Part shown: in pieces, positions 17,001-24,257 of the stretch
Position numbering within the stretch: the first letter of the stretch is position 1
Layout of the letters: each line of letters opens with the position of its first letter
DNA from: Litorivivens sp041624475
Lineage (GTDB): Bacteria; Pseudomonadota; Gammaproteobacteria; Pseudomonadales; Spongiibacteraceae
Length of the DNA stretch: 64,000 bases
Assembly (NCBI RefSeq): GCF_041624475.1
Contig: NZ_JBFJUX010000010.1
Span: forward strand, 61,646-125,645
Direction: 5' to 3'
Notes under the pieces: model-generated
What the model saw: only the letters and a program-made list of their open reading frames with translations
Told to the model about the DNA's origin: nothing
The model's database searches: none
Translations under genes and position numbers: made by a program

Positions 17001-17138
17001 CGTCTCCGGGGTAGGAGTCTCGGTGGTGGGCGTTGTCGTGCCACCTCCGGATGAACTGCTGTCGTTGCAGCCGCTGAGTAAAGTGGTGAAAAACAGTGTG
17101 GCCGCCATCAGCCGGATGGGAGTAGCGAGGTGTGTCAT
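14037..17138 (-). CDS. Lipoprotein fusion: parallel beta-helix domain + SO_2930-type diheme c-type cytochrome
   Basis: This is a 1033-residue protein. A lipobox (TTLLSGC) makes it a predicted lipoprotein. After a Ser/Gly/Thr/Pro linker, residues about 50-430 form a right-handed beta-helix with many I-x-N/G turns (AFGNN-type repeats), like the SO_2929 family. Residues about 620-1033 resemble the SO_2930 cytochrome family and carry two heme c sites, CLSCH at 806-810 and CQHCH at 914-918. In Shewanella-type genomes the two families are neighbouring separate genes; here they are one reading frame with no stop. The substrate is unknown; a periplasmic or outer-membrane redox or polysaccharide role is possible. 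It is monocistronic or linked to ychJ. Confidence 0.82.
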   Translation of the reverse strand: MTHLATPIRLMAATLFFTTLLSGCNDSSSSGGGTTTPTTETPTPETPDTTIGRTFTIQPGDSATTDMTVAMVQAAPGDTIEFGCGYFELAATLQIINNEDITIKGCGKDKTVLSFKNNNAPEGILGVNVHGLWIEDLTVLDTGGNGIELRGVNHASLKRVRTLWSSGGGRESEDPITADNAFANNAERLHVACTNPATQDPNAVENGIGDTTSPDYTVSPKSGRYGIYPVSSENILIEEAESVGASDAGIYVGQTSTAIIRNSRAAYNVFGFEIENVRGGEYDSNLAECNTGGFLVYDLDGLRQYGDRTRMFNNISRNNNTYNFTSGGFVGDVPPGSGMITLAYDRIEVFNNVFENNNTAGIIHVSYEIFPEGAGRPSEKRIDFYTEGLHIYNNTFINNGNNLPTPTSNDIQEQTLARLLPPLAGLKNQAACLNPSNAATCLSNGGSGYRGAHILWDGLLDSHNENCAYPDGVPKDARGKPLYNNTHKVDCRYNAYKFDSQGERIVPDWFASCIAENNQFESDSLTFANFKGTKGLEAVIAAATAKQPKDPETGEAFFTHILGGLTASDLENFASDFDMSAHKCPTAYGKTLAPLPPVVIPPFVPSGKIAPAPSEAETKALCEGGVAGQVNFEAALRVNCPTLDQYHLFADAEEPRSTLNGNGVPFVLTTKLFSDYTVKYRALFLPPGESAQYRDSSDNASQKGFNITLDFPVGTILSKTFAAADEQAGTERPIETRLIIKRQRPDGQAYWVGLPYLWEEENGRNVARLKMEGSTESITWNTTDVDSGSVHRGSTNDYLVPNANQCLSCHGREEGEPGAVPIGPKVRFLNKPYYPESDFIANTHPVEGSNQIAWWCANGILSDCPADLGVDVQTQIATNLERIPAFNKPGDSGHAAGSDADIEERARAWLEVNCQHCHNVSGFASNTGFYLNALPDLASYENYGICKKPTATGQEGSGRRTFDIHPTNAMDSIVAFRIGPEATSAAARMPPLGRSVVDEEAVALVNQWINNVLVKDNTLYHNSEGCDQSDLPL

Positions 17139-17346
17139 GAGGTACCCGTGAGAAGTGGAGCTGATTATAATTTGATCGCTATCTTAAAAGATCGCGCAGA
17201 GAGAGTGAAGAAAAAAGGGTAACAGGTGTGTATCAAAACCGTCGCGACCCGCCAAAAGGCACTTTCAGCGTCGATAACCAGGCTGTACAGGGGGGGGGAG
17301 GAAGTGACACCGCGACGGCCTTGAACGTCAGGCAGGCTAGGGAAAA

Positions 17347-17423
17347 TGGCGCGCCCGGAGAGATTCGAACTCCCGACCAAGTGGTTCGAAGCCACCTACT
17401 CTATCCAGCTGAGCTACGGGCGC
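17347..17423 (-). tRNA. tRNA-Arg (anticodon TCG)
   Basis: A complete cloverleaf is readable on the minus strand: acceptor GCGCCCG/CGGGCGC, D-arm with GCTCAGCTGGATAGAGT, anticodon loop CTTCGAA with anticodon TCG, T-loop GTTCGAATC, discriminator G and an encoded CCA (17347-17349). It would read CGA codons. A run of nine G at 17290-17298 lies just downstream of it. Confidence 0.95.
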
Positions 17424-17671
17424 GCAGGCGCGGCAGTGTACCGCAAAGTGCCCCTGCCCGCTAAGGGAAATTAAGGTTTTTGACCTGTCGGTCGATATCA
17501 ACAGGTAAATTCAGTCGCCGCAACTGCGGCAATCTCGTATACCAATCAGCCTACTGTCAGTAGAGACTTCTACGTACTCAAGAAACTCTGATTTATGCCG
17601 ATCTCCTGTTTGCTAGGCGCTGTAGGCCGCGCGATTCGGCATCGGCAACACAAGCGAGCAGGGGTATTACT

Positions 17672-18463
17672 GTGGATATCGCAACATTAATAGGGATGCT
17701 AGGGGCGCTCGGCGTTATTGTCGGGGCGATACTCTTTGGCGGCAGTGCAGGCGGTTTTTTCGATATCCCCAGTGTGTTGATCGTTATCGGCGGGACCCTC
17801 TTTGCCAATCTCATCAAATTCCCCCTGGAGCAGACACTGGGGGCCTTCAAAGTGGCCTCGCGCGCCTTTGTGCACAAGCCAGTCAGCTCAGAAGCGCTGA
17901 TCAACGAGTGCATCGAACTCGCTGGCGTGGCGCGCAAGGAAGGGCTGCTTGGTCTGGAAGCTATTGAAATACAAAACGAATTCTTGGAGAAGGGCGTGCA
18001 GATGGCGATTGACGGCCACGACGCCGATTTCGTCAGGCGCCTTCTGAGCAAGGAAATCAATCTCAATATAGAGCGCCAGGAGATGGGTGAAGCCATCTTT
18101 CGTGGCTTTGGCGATTCTGCCCCGGCGATGGGCATGATCGGTACCCTCGTGGGTCTGGTTCAGATGATGTCCAATATGTCTGATCCGAAGGCTATCGGCC
18201 CGGCCATGGCGATCGCTCTGCTGACCACGCTCTACGGCGCTGTTTTGGCGAATGCTGTCGCGGTGCCCATGGCTGAGAAGCTGGCCTATCGCACCGCCGA
18301 GGAGCGGCGCCACCGGCATCTGATTCTCGAAGCGATTCACGGTATTCAGGAAGGTCTCAATCCCCGCGTGCTGGAGTCACTGCTGTCGGCCTACCTGCCC
18401 GAAGGCCAACGTGACACCGCATCCAACGATAAAGAGTCCGCACAAGGTGCAGAAGCCGCCTGA
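17672..18463 (+). CDS. pomA: Flagellar motor stator protein PomA/MotA type
   Basis: This is a 263-residue protein with four membrane segments (near residues 3-25, 30-50, 150-170 and 180-205) and the large cytoplasmic loop between the second and third. The conserved block GFGDSAPAMGMIGTLVGLVQMM and PKAIGPAMAIALLTTLYGAVLAN identifies the family; the cytoplasmic charged residues RRLLSKEI fit the rotor-contact region. The start is GTG at 17672 with AGGGG 8 nt before. It couples ion flow to flagellar rotation together with the next gene; the pair resembles the sodium-type PomAB. The stop and the pomB start share one base (TGATG). Confidence 0.92.
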   Translation: MDIATLIGMLGALGVIVGAILFGGSAGGFFDIPSVLIVIGGTLFANLIKFPLEQTLGAFKVASRAFVHKPVSSEALINECIELAGVARKEGLLGLEAIEIQNEFLEKGVQMAIDGHDADFVRRLLSKEINLNIERQEMGEAIFRGFGDSAPAMGMIGTLVGLVQMMSNMSDPKAIGPAMAIALLTTLYGAVLANAVAVPMAEKLAYRTAEERRHRHLILEAIHGIQEGLNPRVLESLLSAYLPEGQRDTASNDKESAQGAEAA

Positions 18464-19326
18464 TGGATGACGCGCCGCAAAAGAAGCAGGCACCCGGTAC
18501 CCCGGCCTGGGTAATGACCTTCGCCGACCTTATGTCGTTGCTGCTGGCCTTCTTTGTATTGCTGTTCTCGTTTTCCGAAATGGATAAACAGAAGTTCAAA
18601 GAGCTTTCCGGCTCCATGAGGGATGCTTTTGGTGTTCAGCGCGAGGTGCCGGCCTTCAACCCCCCCATTGGCTCGAGCTTTATCGCACGGGATTTTTCCC
18701 CCGGCATGCCGGTACCTACCGAACAGAATGAGGTTCGCCAGCAGGCGCTTGAGGAACTGAATAAAGTCACTGAAGACGGTGAGGATGAGGAAGAGACCAC
18801 GCTCGCTGAAGACCTGGAAAAGGTGCGCAACTACCTCGCTGTTGAAATCGCAGAAGGTATGGTGGAGATCGACCACGATGGTGAACGGGTTATCACCATT
18901 CGTATTCGCGAAACCGGTTCATTCTCTTCTGGCAGTGCCGAGTTGAGTAATGATTTCAGCCCGGTGATTGGCAAGATCGCGCGACTTACGGAAGAAATTG
19001 GTGGTCGAGTAGCGGTGGCGGGTCATACCGACCCGATACCCATAAGTACCGATCGCTTCCGTTCAAACTGGGAGCTGTCTTCCGCGCGGGCGGTTACAGT
19101 GTTGGAAAAAATTGTTGCTGAAGGCGACATTGACCCCGGCCGTTTTCAGGTGGCCGGTCACGGGTCCACCCGGCCGATAGATACTAACGAAACGCCCGAA
19201 GGGCGAGCGCGCAACCGTCGGGTAGAAGTGATACTGCTGCGTGGTGGATCGCTGGATTCGAATTATTCCGGTAGCAGCGCGTCGCATGAGAGCAGTGTTC
19301 TCGACGGCTTTATACCGCTGGATTAA
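18463..19326 (+). CDS. pomB: Flagellar motor stator protein PomB/MotB type with OmpA-like domain
   Basis: This is a 287-residue protein with one membrane helix (residues 16-38) carrying the ion-binding aspartate in WVMTFADLMS (Asp22). An acidic plug/linker follows, then an OmpA-like peptidoglycan-binding domain (about 150-265) with GHTDPIPI, W-LSSARAV, VAGHGSTRPI and RARNRRVEVIL. It anchors the stator to the cell wall. It is translationally coupled to pomA. No other flagellar gene is in the window, which is normal for stator pairs in this group. Confidence 0.93.
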   Translation: MDDAPQKKQAPGTPAWVMTFADLMSLLLAFFVLLFSFSEMDKQKFKELSGSMRDAFGVQREVPAFNPPIGSSFIARDFSPGMPVPTEQNEVRQQALEELNKVTEDGEDEEETTLAEDLEKVRNYLAVEIAEGMVEIDHDGERVITIRIRETGSFSSGSAELSNDFSPVIGKIARLTEEIGGRVAVAGHTDPIPISTDRFRSNWELSSARAVTVLEKIVAEGDIDPGRFQVAGHGSTRPIDTNETPEGRARNRRVEVILLRGGSLDSNYSGSSASHESSVLDGFIPLD

Positions 19327-19693
19327 ACACACTCCGCAAAGTATCGGCGCAGGATTACAATTGCCGTCGTTAATTATATTAATAACTTCACCCTCACCTC
19401 CTTTTCAGTCTGCCACGTGGAGAAATTCACGGGTAAATTTTTTTGCAGAGAAGCATCTGTACTTGCCACCCCTTATAAGCATCCCGTGCGCTGTTGGGCA
19501 CAGCCTGAGGAAAAAGGCGTTGCTCTTAACCAACACTTTCAGAAGTGTTGCCTTTGGCGGACGAAAAAATGCCTGTCTTTTGGCGGGAAAATGCGGCTTT
19601 TAAATGTGATATTGCCACTCCAAGGAACACGGCAGGCCACCGTGAAGTCAACCATATCGACAACCACAGTAACCTGTAAAAGGAGGATTATTC
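19327..19693 (+). other. Intergenic leader with several hairpins before a secreted protein
   Basis: No credible gene lies between pomB and the next gene. The plus strand can form GTGC...GCAC near 19490-19505, a perfect CAACACTT-TCAG-AAGTGTTG hairpin at 19531-19550, and then two imperfect direct copies of TTTGGCGG..GAAAA..TGC within 60 bases. The spacing suggests a long structured 5' leader for the 19694 gene. It does not match a riboswitch class I know. GGAGG at about 19682 is the ribosome site of the next gene. Confidence 0.35.
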
Positions 19694-20278
19694 ATGGGTC
19701 AAAAACGAACGGGCGTAAAAGCGATTACTGTTTGCGCAACATTTTCAGCGTTGCTGTCTGCTCAAGCTTTAGCGCAGCCGGGTCTTGGATCGGCGCCTGC
19801 TGGAGGGTTGAGTGCCCTTAGTGGCTCCCTATCGGGAGGCATGGGATCGTCGTCCGGTTCGAACGATGGCTTCTCGCAACTGAGTTCCATGGTCGCCCAA
19901 CAACAAGGTGGCTCACCAACAGCGGGTGATAGTGGCTCTTCAGAGCAGGCCCTCCCCGGGTTGGAGGCGCCGAGCGAAGGCAATGCCCAGGCAGAGCCGG
20001 AACCCTACCGTTTTGATGGTGGGCTCACTGTGCGTCAGGAAACCGGCGGGGAGGAATTTACCCCCGGCTCGGGTGGTTTGGCTGAAGCGCGCAACCCCTC
20101 GTTTTTCGAGCGGCATACCGTGGCTGAAGATCACTCAAGTGTCAGAACCTGTCTGGCTGCCGGCGAAGTCTGCCGGGCTGAGTTTGATGTGATTGTCGCA
20201 ACCAGTGAAGAAAGTCACTACGACTCGGCAGTGCTCATCAATGATGAGCAGGTATTGCCGCCGCCAGAAGATGGCTGA
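19694..20278 (+). CDS. Secreted Gly/Ser-rich protein of unknown function
   Basis: This encodes 194 residues with a signal peptide (cleavage probably after SAQALAQ), then about 80 residues rich in Gly, Ser, Ala and Gln with low complexity. A more ordered C-terminal part follows with two cysteines (RTCLAAGEVCRAEFD) that could form a disulfide. AAAGGAGG lies 11 nt before the ATG, an excellent ribosome site, and a strong terminator follows, so it is a well-expressed single gene. I do not recognise the family; a surface or matrix role is only a guess. Confidence 0.7.
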   Translation: MGQKRTGVKAITVCATFSALLSAQALAQPGLGSAPAGGLSALSGSLSGGMGSSSGSNDGFSQLSSMVAQQQGGSPTAGDSGSSEQALPGLEAPSEGNAQAEPEPYRFDGGLTVRQETGGEEFTPGSGGLAEARNPSFFERHTVAEDHSSVRTCLAAGEVCRAEFDVIVATSEESHYDSAVLINDEQVLPPPEDG

Positions 20279-20290
20279 TCTGACCTAAGC

Positions 20291-20360
20291 AGCCCGATAT
20301 GGATCGGGCTTAAACCATAAAGCGTGATACCGGCATTGTCTCTGCAATGCCGGTTTTTTT
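20291..20360 (+). terminator. Rho-independent terminator, two stacked hairpins
   Basis: The first hairpin is AGCCCGAT-ATGG-ATCGGGCT (20291-20310). The second is ACCGGCATTG-TCTCTG-CAATGCCGGT (20329-20354) with ten perfect pairs, followed directly by a T-run to 20360. This is a textbook intrinsic terminator for the secreted-protein gene ending at 20278. Confidence 0.92.
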
Positions 20361-20463
20361 GTGGGTGGCAGTATTTGACGGGCCGCCGATTCGACCGTAA
20401 GGTGACGGCGAACACATTTAGACCTTAGACTTCCCAACAACCATAATCAGTCGCGGGCATCCT

Positions 20464-21933
20464 ATGTCTCATCACTCGGCCTCTGTAGAAGTGGCTATTA
20501 TCGGCAGTGGCTTCGGCGGACTTTGCGCTGCCATCAACTTGCGCAAGCGCGGCATTGAGGATTTTGTGATTCTCGAACGGCGCGATTTCATGGGCGGAAC
20601 CTGGTTTCAGAATCGCTATCCCGGCGCGGCGGTGGATGTACAGTCTGCGTTGTACTCGCTGGTGGACGAGCCTTACGACTGGAGCCAGTTGTTTGCCGAA
20701 GGCCACGAGCTGCGCGACTACACCCAGAAAGTTATCGAGAAACACCAACTGGCGGAGAGAACCCGGCTCAATTGGACGGTAAGCCGCGCCGAGTGGCAAG
20801 AGGGCGAGCAGCGCTGGCAGCTCACTCGGGATAACGGCGATACCGTTTCCGCCCGCTTTCTGATCAATGCAACCGGCCCGCTCAGCACACCGGTTACGCC
20901 GGAGTTTCCTGGAAGAGACACTTTTCAGGGAGCCAGTTTTCACACCAACGATTGGGATACCACTTACGATCACCGCGGCAAACGGGTCGCAGTGATCGGC
21001 AGTGGCGCCAGTGCAGCTCAGGTGATCCCGGCTATCGCTGATGAGGTGAAAGCGTTGCATGTCTTTCAGCGTACCCCTCACTGGGTCATTCCGCGGCCTG
21101 ACTATATATTCAAGCCCTGGCAGCGGAGGCTTCTGAGGCACAGCTTTGTCTATCAGTTATTGCGCAAGATTATTTACTGGGCCCTCGAGGGAAGAGTGCT
21201 TGGTTTTAAATATTCGAAAGCCTTTTTAAATATTGTCGCTCGGCGTCGCGCGATGAAGTTACTGAAGCAACAGGTCGCTGACGAACAGCTGCGCAAAAAA
21301 CTGACGCCTGACTACACCATCGGCTGCAAGCGGATCATCCTGTCTGACACGCTTTACCCAGCCTTAACGCGCCATACCACCCAGCTGCATGATAAAACCG
21401 ACGGCATTGCTCGAATAAACGAGCGCGGGATAGTCACCCAGCAGGGACAAGCGATCGATCTTGATTTGATCGTCTATTCAACCGGGTTTGATGCAACGGA
21501 CGGCCTGATATCCTATCCGGTATTCGGTCGCGGGGGCGTAGCACTTCGCGACAAATGGGCGACCTATCCTCGCGCTTATCTCGGCACGGCTGTTCCGGAT
21601 TTTCCGAATCTGTTTATTGTGACCGGGCCCAATACCGGCATTGGCCATACCTCGGCGCTGTTTATTATCGAGTCGCAAATGCTCTACATCATGGGTTGTA
21701 TCGATAGAGTGAAACGCGGTGGCGCTGACAGTATAGAGGTTCGCGCTGACGCCGAGGCCAGTTATACCCGCCATATACACAACGAAATGGAGCGTACTGT
21801 ATGGAAGTCGGGCGGCTGTCATAGCTGGTACCAGAGTAAGAGCGGGCATGTCATTGCGATGTTCCCTGGCTTCAGTTTTACCTATCGGCGATGGACGCGG
21901 AATTTTCGTGCCGAGGACCACAGCATTGCATGA
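20464..21933 (+). CDS. Flavin-containing Baeyer-Villiger monooxygenase
   Basis: This is a 489-residue FAD/NADPH enzyme. The FAD Rossmann motif GSGFGG is at 14-19, the Baeyer-Villiger fingerprint F-x-G-x3-H-x3-W (FQGASFHTNDWD) at 154-165, and the NADPH motif GSGASA at 179-184. It inserts oxygen next to a ketone to give an ester or lactone. It is first in a three-gene operon with an SDR (30 nt later) and a hydrolase, the set needed to turn a secondary alcohol into ketone, ester and cleaved acid plus alcohol, as in cyclohexanol-type pathways. The substrate is unknown. The ribosome site is weak. Confidence 0.9.
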   Translation: MSHHSASVEVAIIGSGFGGLCAAINLRKRGIEDFVILERRDFMGGTWFQNRYPGAAVDVQSALYSLVDEPYDWSQLFAEGHELRDYTQKVIEKHQLAERTRLNWTVSRAEWQEGEQRWQLTRDNGDTVSARFLINATGPLSTPVTPEFPGRDTFQGASFHTNDWDTTYDHRGKRVAVIGSGASAAQVIPAIADEVKALHVFQRTPHWVIPRPDYIFKPWQRRLLRHSFVYQLLRKIIYWALEGRVLGFKYSKAFLNIVARRRAMKLLKQQVADEQLRKKLTPDYTIGCKRIILSDTLYPALTRHTTQLHDKTDGIARINERGIVTQQGQAIDLDLIVYSTGFDATDGLISYPVFGRGGVALRDKWATYPRAYLGTAVPDFPNLFIVTGPNTGIGHTSALFIIESQMLYIMGCIDRVKRGGADSIEVRADAEASYTRHIHNEMERTVWKSGGCHSWYQSKSGHVIAMFPGFSFTYRRWTRNFRAEDHSIA

Positions 21934-21963
21934 TTCTGGAGTGTTAACTAAAGGCATGAATAC

Positions 21964-22815
21964 ATGAAGCTGGAAGACCGCGATGTCGTCGTTGTAACCG
22001 GTGTCGCCTCCGGTATGGGGCGTACCTATGCGCTGGCATTCGCCAAGATGGGTTGCCGGCTTGCCTTGTGTGATATTGACGAAGAGGGCCTGGCAGAGAC
22101 GAAAAACCTGGTTGCGGCTGTCAGCGCGGCGGACATACTAAGCGAGTGCGTAGACGTTACAGATGCAGACGCGGTTTTAGCTTTCGCGCAGAACACAGAA
22201 GAGAAGCTCGGTAGCGCGCGTATTGTCATCAACAACGCAGGTATTGAGGGCAGTGCTCAGCCGAGCTGGCGCACGCCGTTGCCTACCTACCAGAGAGTCA
22301 TGGCAGTCAATTACTTTGGTGTTGTTCATGGCTGCCAGGCTTTTTTGCCGCAGCTGCTTTCACACGAGCAGTCCTGGCTGGTGAACGTGTCCAGCGTGTT
22401 CGGGTTGATAGGTACGCCCAATCACACCGATTACTGCGCCAGCAAATTTGCGGTGCGCGGTTATAGCGAGGCGCTGCGGGCGGAGCTGGAGGGTAGTGGT
22501 GTCCATGTGATGCTGGTGCATCCCGGCGGTGTGAACACAAAGATAGCACGCCAGGAGTTCAGTCAAACCTTCGCCAAACATTACCTCAGGTCGACCCCAG
22601 AGGACGTGGTGGATAAGGTCTTGCGCGCGATGGCAAAAAGGCGAGCGCGTGTTGTTTGTGGCCACAATAGTTGGAAAACAGCCTTGGCAGCACGATGGAT
22701 TCCGCTGGGCTACTTGAGTCGGCTTATCTGGCGTGAACTTTCGGAATTTATCGATACCAGCCACTATCCAGCGCGTAAAACGCGCTCAGAAGAGACTTTG
22801 CGAGAAAACCAATGA
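21964..22815 (+). CDS. Short-chain dehydrogenase/reductase
   Basis: This is a 283-residue classical SDR. The cofactor motif TGVASGMG is at 12-19, NNAG at 90-93, catalytic Ser143/144, Tyr157 and Lys161 (YCASK). The C-terminal tail beyond 230 is longer than the core fold and basic. AAAGG lies before the ATG. It sits between the Baeyer-Villiger monooxygenase and the hydrolase and overlaps the latter by 4 nt, so it likely makes the ketone used by the monooxygenase or oxidises the alcohol released later. Substrate and cofactor preference cannot be read reliably. Confidence 0.88.
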   Translation: MKLEDRDVVVVTGVASGMGRTYALAFAKMGCRLALCDIDEEGLAETKNLVAAVSAADILSECVDVTDADAVLAFAQNTEEKLGSARIVINNAGIEGSAQPSWRTPLPTYQRVMAVNYFGVVHGCQAFLPQLLSHEQSWLVNVSSVFGLIGTPNHTDYCASKFAVRGYSEALRAELEGSGVHVMLVHPGGVNTKIARQEFSQTFAKHYLRSTPEDVVDKVLRAMAKRRARVVCGHNSWKTALAARWIPLGYLSRLIWRELSEFIDTSHYPARKTRSEETLRENQ

Positions 22816-23744
22816 AAAAAATCATAGGGCTTGTCGGCACGCTGTTGCTGATCGGTGTTGTCTGGGCTGTTTCAACCTATCCGCAAGTGGGTAAGTTAAT
22901 TTACAAAAGCGCCATCTCTGCTGAAGCAGCAGTATACGGTTTTGATAAAAGAAGCCAGCAACTCAGCGAAATAGAGATGGTTTATTTTGTAGCTGGGTCG
23001 ACGGAAAAACCAACGATTATTATGTTGCATGGCTACAGTGCAGACAAAGATGTTTGGTTGCGGTTTGGGAAACATTTCACTGATGACTATCAGGTCATCA
23101 TTCCGGATCTCGCCGGCCATGGTGAAACCGGCTTCAAAGCAGAGTGGGACTACAGCATCGCTGCGCAGACCGACCGGGTTGCAGAACTACTGGATGCGCT
23201 CGGAATAGAGAGAGCCCATATTATTGGCAACTCCATGGGGGGGTACATCAGCGCAGCATTCGCAATTACCTATTCCGAGCGTACCCTGAGTGTTGCACCT
23301 ATGAACCCAGCGGGTGTGACTACGCCGCAGCCCAGCGATATGGACAGAATGCTAGCTGAGGGCCGTAACCCCTTTCTCCTTAAAAACAAACAAGAGTTTC
23401 AAGAGTTCTATCATATGACCATGGCCAGGCCGCCGTGGTTGCCGCAGATCGTGCTCGATGCGATGGCTGAAGACTATCGAATCCGCCAATCGCAACTGGC
23501 GGCAATTTTCGATGACCTTCAGAAATCCGCACCACTGACGGATCGCTTGGGCCAGATCGAAGCACCAGCGTTAGTTCTCTGGGGCTCGGAAGATGCGCTT
23601 ATTCATGTGAGCGGTGCTGAGCGTTGGCATGAGCTCATGCCGAACAGTCAGTTGCAGGTGTGGGAAAATATTGGGCACATGCCCATGCTGGAAATTCCCG
23701 CTGAGTCCGCCGAGCGCTACCGCGAATTTCTGCAGTCGTTGTGA
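22812..23744 (+). CDS. Membrane-anchored alpha/beta hydrolase
   Basis: This is a 310-residue protein with an N-terminal hydrophobic helix (residues 4-20) acting as anchor or uncleaved signal. The alpha/beta hydrolase fold follows: oxyanion HG at 73-74, nucleophile Ser141 in GNSMGG, the acid in LWGSEDALI and the His in ENIGHMPML. It overlaps the SDR stop by ATGA. In context it would hydrolyse the ester or lactone made by the Baeyer-Villiger enzyme. The fold is certain, the substrate inferred from the operon. Confidence 0.86.
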   Translation: MKKIIGLVGTLLLIGVVWAVSTYPQVGKLIYKSAISAEAAVYGFDKRSQQLSEIEMVYFVAGSTEKPTIIMLHGYSADKDVWLRFGKHFTDDYQVIIPDLAGHGETGFKAEWDYSIAAQTDRVAELLDALGIERAHIIGNSMGGYISAAFAITYSERTLSVAPMNPAGVTTPQPSDMDRMLAEGRNPFLLKNKQEFQEFYHMTMARPPWLPQIVLDAMAEDYRIRQSQLAAIFDDLQKSAPLTDRLGQIEAPALVLWGSEDALIHVSGAERWHELMPNSQLQVWENIGHMPMLEIPAESAERYREFLQSL

Positions 23745-23795
23745 GTGCAATCCTCAAATAATGCAGGTTATGCGCAAGCTATCGCGAGGCTCGAT

Positions 23796-24257
23796 TCAGT
23801 AGGTTACGGTAACCGATATCGTATCGGTGTAACTTCCCGCTGCGGCGTTCTGGCCGGCCGGAATACGCCCGTAAACCACGTGATTCATCGGCAGTAACAG
23901 CAGGCCGATGGAGCCGGAGACGGTCGCCGTGCCGCCACTGCCGTCTCCCCAAATAGTGAGGTAGGTCGGGTCGGTATACAGGTTGTAGTTCAGGGAGTTG
24001 CCGCCATTTATCAGCTGCCTGGGGGAAAAAGTGCCAGCACCGCCGGACGACAGAGACACGGTATAGCCTAGAGAGAGCAGGCAGCTCACGCTGACGCTTC
24101 CGACGCTGTCTACCGCTAGGCCTGACAGAGCATTGTAGTTGCCGAACGCAAGGCTGTTGGCGCTGGCGCTGCATTGGGCCGCAGCGGGTGTTGCCCATAT
24201 GCCAAGGGCCAGGGTGATTGCGGCACAGCGCCAACAGCAGGCAAGTCTTACAGGCAT
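23796..24257 (-). CDS. SCPU-domain fimbrial subunit, probable tip of the second fimbria
   Basis: This is a 153-residue exported protein: signal peptide to AAAQ, then a spore-coat-U domain (CSASANSLAFGNYNALSG, SVSVSCLLSLGYTVSLSSGG, and the end VVYGRIPAGQNAAAGSYTDTI). The family end Y-D-(T/I)-x-V-x-V is present as YTDTISVTVTY. It is the last gene of the second operon and overlaps the usher gene by 10 nt. In Csu-like systems this position holds the tip adhesin, but tip subunits there have an extra binding domain; this one is a single domain, so it may be a minor pilin. Confidence 0.85.
   Translation of the reverse strand: MPVRLACCWRCAAITLALGIWATPAAAQCSASANSLAFGNYNALSGLAVDSVGSVSVSCLLSLGYTVSLSSGGAGTFSPRQLINGGNSLNYNLYTDPTYLTIWGDGSGGTATVSGSIGLLLLPMNHVVYGRIPAGQNAAAGSYTDTISVTVTY

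Noticed and set aside
19417..19821. 134-codon frame before and overlapping the secreted protein gene
   Set aside because: It has no ribosome site, is cysteine/basic-rich nonsense, and overlaps the strongly initiated gene at 19694.
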